DNA of 64,000 bases from Mytilisepta virgata (Eukaryota > Mollusca > Bivalvia > Mytilida > Mytilidae): the NCBI GenBank assembly GCA_028015205.1, contig CM051520.1, forward strand, positions 32,727,528-32,791,527, in the 5' to 3' direction. Of this stretch, positions 57,957 through 64,000 are shown piece by piece. Position 1 is the stretch's first letter, and every line of letters starts with the position of its first letter. Both the position numbers and the translations under genes were made by a program. The notes beneath the pieces are model-generated. The model was given only the letters and a program-made list of their open reading frames with translations. It was not told the origin of the DNA and searched no databases.

Positions 57957-60900
57957 ATATATATACCTCTTAGCAATATAATTATTTCAATCCAAATGTA
58001 ACTCCACTCCCTTGCAACGCGTAGTATTGTCTGCATGGTCTGCGTAGGATTCGTATATACCTCCCCTTTGCAATATACCACACTCTAAAACGGTAATGAA
58101 TTGTGTACTTTTAAGTTTAGCTGAAAAAGTTCTTTAACTTATTTTCATTTGATATTTCACAAAAAAAGTATTGATTTAAATAATGTTTACTTGATGAGCT
58201 ATTAAAATGTTGAATTGTTTCCTTTAATAAAAACAAGGATGGTAATTGAATTGCTAAAATGGTGATGTATTGAAAAAGACATCCAATATATTATAACACA
58301 TGCAGCCACAGCAGGCTCAGAAATGCGTTGAAAAGAAGTAGGTTCCAATATATTGTAACACGTGCTGTCACAACAGGCTCAGAAATGTTGAAAAGGGGCA
58401 GGATTCTGTGATCAATTGGTAGCATATTTTGAAAAAAATATTGCTCATAAAAAAATAAGCTCATGGATAGTCCGAAAATTTTATTTTCATGATCCAACAT
58501 TACGTTCCTGTCAGTCTGTCTTAGTCAAAATGTTTGAAAATAACCATTGACCGATACGCCTTTTGGCTTTAAAGTATACGCACTCCGTAATTAAAAGTAC
58601 AAACAGGTATGCATGTTTCTTTAAATTAATTTCTAAGCGTGTCATTTTCACGAATAAATAGGCGCAAGAGCTATTTGAAATGGATTATGAAATTAGATAT
58701 ATTCTCACGGGTGTAATTTATACAAATTTTATTTCTCTAAAACGTACACATGTCATGCATGTTATTAATGAAAATGGGAAATTATTATGAAAATACTGAT
58801 TATAAATTCCATGTCTTCCTTATTTATTCAGGCTTTAAGTATAGTCATCATAAAAATTTCTGTTATCATTTTCTTTGCAAAAATTTACACGGTAACGGGA
58901 CACTGTTTGAATACATGAATAAATAATGTATTACAGTTTTTGTTTCATTTCAATCATGGAATTTGTTTTGCAATATTTTATTTCAGTCATACAATTTATG
59001 ATGTAGAATTCGAAGATACACATATTTTAAGGCACATATTCTTTTTAATGATATTTTAATTAAGGCTATTATTGTTATTATTATTACTTTTTTGTAAGAA
59101 AAAGTGAAAATGAATTTAGATCTATTCAGTGATAGTTTTTAAACTAAAAGAACCTGCACTCGTCGAAAACGAAACAGAATCCCACAATACAAAAGCTTTA
59201 AGCATGCTCAAACTCCCACAAAGACGGAAATATATCTGATTTCCTGAAAAGAATTTTATTCAGGCCCGTGAGTAATATTTTTTAAAGACGATGTCTAAAT
59301 TATTAATTTTTTGAATTCCTATGATTAATAAATGCATAAAAATTCTGTATGAGTACCAAGATGGCCCAAATGACATCAAAGGCCAGAATGCTAGTTTTAT
59401 CTGTAATAATCACTTAGTGTGTCTAAAATTTGAATAGGGAATAAATAACACTCTGGGTAAATCGAATTATACACCGACTTTACATTGTGTTTTGTTCACA
59501 GATTTTGTATTGCTTTCCAGTAATAATATTATTATTTCTAAGTGTTAAAACTCCTAAAAGCCTGTTTTGAAAGTAATGATTAACACAAAAATGAATGCAA
59601 TTGAGGGCCCATTTCATCTCCGCGCATTTAAAAAAGTATAATCTTTAATCTCTACGAATAAAACATTTTATTTCCGACAATTTTTTTTCTTAATTACATA
59701 TAAATTAAGACTTTAAACACTTTATTCAAATACATCAAGAAAGTTCTCTATCACACATGGTACCATACCTGAAATCAATTGACAGGAAATATTAATTGAC
59801 CGAGGGAACAAATATGGATATGAGTTTTACCGAAAAGATAACGTTTTAAAAATCGGTGTTGTGGTTGATAAATGCAGGACTGGTAAAATATGTAAAGCTG
59901 GCATACGTTTTAAGACCTTTAGTGCTTTAATGGAATTTATGAGTTTTAACGATGACAGTAATAATTTAAGACTTATCCTGCTCAAAATCCTACTTCCACC
60001 TCTCTCCCGTGGTGGGGGGGGGGGGGGAGGGCGTGGCAACAAATCATATGCAACTATTTTGTCATGATTAAGTTGGGTAACTCTGTTTAGCCTTATCGAC
60101 TGGTTACCCAATTATTGTGTACTGGTCCCGTTCATGCCAGCATTTGTCACACTTAGATAACTCTGTATTGATTATAGCACGTACTCCTCGTACTTTAAAA
60201 ACTTTTCATTTGAAATATGTAGTAACATTTCACATCGATTATAATTGCAATATATGAAATTGAGACAATAATTAATAGTATGAAATTCATCACCAATCTA
60301 TACAAATTGGCAAAAGTACATAATTACACGTGATAAAGGCTTACGGTGCAACGTTTTAAAAACAAAATTTAAGCCACAAAAAAAATCGATTTTTGGGTTG
60401 TTGTAAAATTTATTTGAGTTTTATCTGAAGTAAATTTACATGTAAAGAAATGTGTTAATTAACATGCTGTATGTTTCAGGTAATTATAACTAATTAACGA
60501 TTTGACATATATTTTGTACATTGACTGTCCGGATGTTTATTGTTCCAACCCTTAATTAAGGTACACAGGTACATTGTATTTGCTGACCAAAAAACAGCGT
60601 GATTTCACTTTTAAAGCTACATTTTTTTTTAATAATTAATGCAGCATTTTAATAAAGGTGTGTGTGTAAGGGGGGTGGGGGTCACGAAGATATGTAACAT
60701 TTTTATTTATTTTAGATTAAACATTTTACATATTATATAATTAATTCTATTTACTCGTATGAACGATATTTACTTTGTTATGACAAGATAGAAGCTGATT
60801 GGGATGGGCGCAATGAGTCCTTATGCAAAATTCACGTATGTTAAATGTATTTATTAGCCGTTAAACACGAAAAATTCAAATGAAATTCGAAGCAAACATT

Positions 60901-62361
60901 TTATGCCCTGGACTGATTTAAAGTACATATCGAAAACAACCAACCGATAAGCTATACAATGAGGGGTTGGATGGTGTCAAACACATGATAACAAATAAGT
61001 AGTGGGCATTTAATTAACAAGTCCCATTGATTTGTATTGATAAATCGACAGCCATTATTTGACACGTATGTACTACCAGAAGTCACATGATAACCGAAAT
61101 ACCTGGCTAATCATAGTAAAATGTTGCAGATTTGAAATTCAATGTTTTGTGGAAATAAAACATTTAATTCGCGGAAATGAAATAAGTTTTTTCGCAGAGA
61201 TGAAATATATTTTTCGCGGAGATGAAATACGCAGCAATGGAACCCTTAGAAAAAATTGTATTGATTGATCAATTGATTGTTGCTTAACGTCCAGTAGCAA
61301 ATATTCCATGCTTCTTCAGGACGAGAACCAGTTAATTTATCAAACAATTCAAATAGGGATTGGACCGGACACCAGGGGGTGCCAATTTTGACTGTCACTG
61401 TAAAAGGAGGATGGTTGGGTCGGGTCCGATAATTCAGCCTTCTGCAGCGGCATAAGCCTACTCTTTTTCGAAAACTACAGAAGGGGTCTTTAGCGTGCAG
61501 GGAGTGTGGCATTCTCCAAACACGTTACCCACTCTGGTCCGCGGCCAGGCTTTCCGTATTTTGACCCGACAACCACTCTCCACCATCAAGAGTGTTTCCC
61601 CTATCCGCCACCTACCCGTCACAGGTGCCTAGAGAATTTTTTTTAACTAGTTCACACTGTGCGGGCGTAAAACAATATTAAAATCGGTGTGTTTTTAACT
61701 TATGCTAAATGCTAAATACAATGGATTATAGTCATACTTCAACTGTTTGTATAATTATTCCTTAGAGAAAGCATAAAAGTCATCAACACGAGGGATAAAA
61801 TTTTACGGAAAATCTGCTAATGTATTTGCTAAATATAACATCTGATATACCAAATTGTTGATTTGATATAGATAATTTTTATTTCACTTTACATATCCAA
61901 TGGTCATTATTATCATAGAAAAAATGTTAAGATTAATTTACACTGTTAATAAAAATAAATACTTAAATGTTATTTAATGGCATAAAGAATTTTTCATTTG
62001 TCATCGGAAGTAGGCTTTATACTATTACAATATAACGGAATTAACCTTTTTTTTTTGGAGTAAAAAGAGTATTAGGAAGAAAGTAAGAACGGAGATCCCA
62101 ATGTTTCTTTGTACATGTATTTTCTAAACTTATTTAATGAAAATATATTTCAATTTCTTTTTAGCTGCTTGAATATGTTCTATTCACATATATTATACTT
62201 TTAAGATTTTGTCTCTCTATTTGTCTATATTAAAGAAACCGATCCATATAATGCTATATGGGCCGATGGGCGGAGCTTAATTATTATGTGGACTGATGGG
62301 CGGAGCTTAATTATTATTATAAGTTTTGGAACGTTTCGCATTGAAATAAGTATAATATAGG
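57957..62361. other. Mostly non-coding DNA with small repeats
   Basis: Holds a 62-bp direct duplication at 58282-58405 (TCCAATATATTRTAACAC ... CAGGCTCAGAAATG), a G run at 60014-60027, four 22-23-bp repeats at 61146-61235 (TTCGCGGAGATGAAATA type) and a direct pair at 62258-62316 (GATGGGCGGAGCTTAATTAT twice). No gene is supported. The S2 repeat at 61262-61630 is listed separately. Confidence 0.5.
61262..61630 (-). mobile_element. SINE-like repeat S2, minus strand
   Basis: Plus strand reads TGATCAATTGATTGTTGCTT, AACGTCCAGTAGCAAATATT, AGGACGAGAACCAGTTAATT and so on to CACAGGTGCCTAG at 61620-61632. It aligns along its length to 51016-51412 and in its left half to 45558-45830. An 88-codon minus-strand frame is a chance product. 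Confidence 0.65.
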
Positions 62362-62362
62362 T

Positions 62363-62520
62363 AATAGTTCATTGAACTGAAGGTCAAATGGCAGTATATG
62401 GACCGGTAGGTCACCCTAAAAAATTATATAGACCTCAGCTGCGCTTCGGTCCATATAATTTTTGAGGGACGACCTACCGGTCCATATACTGCCACATGAC
62501 CCTCAGTACAATGAACTATT
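62363..62520. mobile_element. Foldback element, 158-bp near-perfect palindrome (family F4)
   Basis: The left arm begins AATAGTTCATTGAACTGAAG and the right arm ends ACAATGAACTATT. Inner arms include GGCAGTATATGGACCGGTAG facing CTACCGGTCCATATACTGCC. The loop is TCAGCTGCGCTTC. The arms differ at only about eight positions. No ORF. Confidence 0.85.
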
Positions 62521-62545
62521 TGCTAAATGTGTGTGCGTCTTCCTT

Positions 62546-62577
<32 letters not shown>

Positions 62578-62586
62578 TTATATCAG

Positions 62587-62921
62587 AGATGGATGGATTA
62601 TTGTTTAACGCCCAGCTGCAATTATTACATGCATATTAAGACGAGAACATGTGATATGAATATGAACCCTTTGTACTAGACCGACACGCTGAGCAAAGTT
62701 TTTGTTAGCTCACGAGGTAATAGTCTGCATGAAGATATATCACCCCAACTGGTCACATTATACTGATTCCAAGGCGACTAGTCTTTGCTGTTACTCCTAG
62801 ATGCCGCGTGCTTAGCAGAGAAGCAGCAAACACCAATTTTAATGTCTTTGCCTTCAATCGATCCAGTGAACTTCCGCACTCGAGGCGATTAGTACGCTAC
62901 CATGAGACTACCGAGGCGGTT
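62587..62921 (-). mobile_element. tRNA-headed SINE family S3, minus strand, older copy
   Basis: Reverse-complement relative of 63120-63493. The 3' tail lies at the left (GATGGATGGATTATTGTTTA, ACGCCCAGCTGC) and the tRNA-like head at the right, ending ACTACCGAGGCGGT. Candidate 9-bp target duplication TTATAT(C/A)AG at 62578-62586 and 62922-62930, one difference. The B box is mutated, so it should not be transcribed efficiently. Confidence 0.82.
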
Positions 62922-63119
62922 TTATATAAGGGAATAATGCATTAACTGTTGATGAAAACAAAGCACGATGAACTTTGAAATTGGATGAAAAAAATCAAAA
63001 TTTTCAAAAAGTTTGGAAAAAAATTATATCGCTCAGAATCCTATACGGTCTACAATGTTCCTTAAATGGCATTTCAAATTTAGAAGATAGACAAGTACAT
63101 GTATCACCAAATGTGTCTG

Positions 63120-63493
63120 ACCGCCTCGATCGGTGGTATCGTGGTAGCGTGCTCGCCTCGAGTGCGGAAGGTGGCGGGTTCAATCCCCGGTCGGGTCAAA
63201 CCAAAGACATTAAAATTGATATTTGCTGCTTCTCCGCCAAGCACGCGGCATCTAGGAGTAAGGGCAAAGACCTACTGGTCGGTTCGGAGTCAGTATAATG
63301 TGTCCGAATTGGGTGATACATCTTCCTGCGGACAGTTACCTTGTGAGCTAGCACATTAAAAATTCGGCTCAGCGTGTCGATCTAGTACAAACTGAAAGCA
63401 CGGATCATATTCATTATCATATCAACATGTTCTCGTCCTGATATGCACCTGGCTGCCACTGGACGTTAAACAACAATTCATCCATCCATCCAT
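63120..63493 (+). mobile_element. tRNA-headed SINE family S3, full-length with perfect 13-bp target duplication
   Basis: The head resembles a glycine tRNA: A box TGGTATCGTGG (63134-63144) and B box GGTTCAATCCC (63177-63187) at tRNA spacing. The body continues to TTCTCGTCCTGATATGCACC, GGCTGCCACTGGACGTTAAA and a (CATC)n tail. Perfect direct repeats CCAAATGTGTCTG flank it at 63107-63119 and 63494-63506. The 107- and 86-codon frames here (62975-63359) are the SINE read by chance. Both boxes are intact, so this copy could be transcribed by RNA polymerase III. Confidence 0.93.
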
Positions 63494-63506
63494 CCAAATG
63501 TGTCTG

Positions 63507-64000
63507 TGAATAGCTACTGCACTATGTCTGTAGCAAAAACAAAAAATTAATTAAAAACAAAAATAAAAATAATTAAAGGAGACAAAGAAAGGGAATATAT
63601 ATATATGTAATAAGAAATAAATGGATGATATATCCTATCTTTGGTTTACTGACATGTTAATTAATAAATACAAATAGGAACAACATTAAACCAATGGAAA
63701 TTCCCAAACCGTAATTCGAATAACTGATTAACTTTTTTTATATAAAATCAATTGACATAATTACCTAGTAATTAATGACAAAAAGGTTGTACGTTTAATA
63801 AAAGTTCCCACGCCAATATCAGGGCCAGCATTTATCTTTAAACTAATTATATTCATAAATTCAAAATATATCTATGGAAATTCTTTAGACTGTCTAAATG
63901 CATAAGTGGAAACCTTCAGATACAGATATTAATCTTATCTAAAATCTGTCGATACTGTTGAATATAAAAATCCCTTAACTACTATAATTATTACGAAACG
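63507..64000. other. Non-coding DNA, no feature seen
   Basis: AT-rich sequence without ORF or recognised repeat. Confidence 0.5.

Noticed and set aside
63120..63200. Functional tRNA-Gly gene
   Set aside because: The tRNA-like head is fused to a SINE body and tail with a target duplication; the anticodon stem pairs over only three bases and the loop would not read glycine.
62975..63359. ORFs of 107 and 86 codons
   Set aside because: They read through the S3 SINE, including its tRNA-like head.

Overview
The window looks like nuclear DNA of a bivalve mollusc, most likely a mussel-type (mytilid) genome. This is inferred from the very AT-rich sequence, the almost complete lack of long ORFs, and the dense set of repeats: tRNA-headed SINEs with AACAAACAAACA or GATT/GATG tails, Helitron-like elements with internal satellites, and foldback MITEs. 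Species identity is an inference and was not tested. Nothing bacterial, organellar or viral was seen.

Only two long protein-coding regions are convincing. One is an intact Tc1-type DD34E transposase (335 aa, minus strand, 18640-19647) inside a complete element with 29-bp terminal inverted repeats (18452-19978). The other is a host-type gene, 35991-38054 (+), encoding a 687-aa secreted, probably GPI-anchored, cysteine-rich protein with two similar modules flanking a six-cysteine ShK-type domain. It has a strong start context and a splice acceptor just upstream, so the whole CDS probably lies in one exon.

The rest is mobile and repetitive DNA. Region by region: 2.2 kb, an inverted-repeat element; 4.7-5.9 kb, a Helitron-like element with a 166-bp satellite; 6.0 kb, a foldback family member; 9.3-10.3 kb, a second Helitron-like element (minus strand); 13.3 kb, a TIR MITE; 13.77-14.34 kb, a tandem repeat carrying hammerhead ribozymes; 15.6-16.45 kb, a 50-bp satellite split by a foldback insertion; 18.5-20 kb, Tc1; 21-23 kb, palindromes and a 660-bp MITE; 23.95-26.8 kb, a large Helitron-like element with about 15 copies of a 174-bp satellite; 31 kb, a perfect foldback; 33.3-33.95 kb, a minisatellite whose minus strand carries 15 splice-donor-like sites; 34.7 kb, a MITE; 36-38 kb, the host gene; 39.3 and 46.3 kb, SINEs with target duplications; 43.3 kb, an old hammerhead copy; 49.4-50.2 kb, a TTAA-flanked MITE; 52.3-52.8 kb, a decayed hammerhead repeat (minus); 53.8-58 kb, a 4.1-kb TIR element containing a 71-bp-arm perfect palindrome; 62.4-63.5 kb, a foldback and a head-to-head SINE pair.

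The most interesting system is the retrozyme-like repeat at 13765-14340. Two hammerhead ribozymes 378 nt apart fit the type I fold base by base and would release a 378-nt RNA suited to circularisation. Three further copies in the window (43.3 kb and two at 52.3-52.8 kb) show stages of decay or covariation. Hammerhead-bearing retrozymes are known from bivalves in general; whether this family is described I cannot tell from the sequence.
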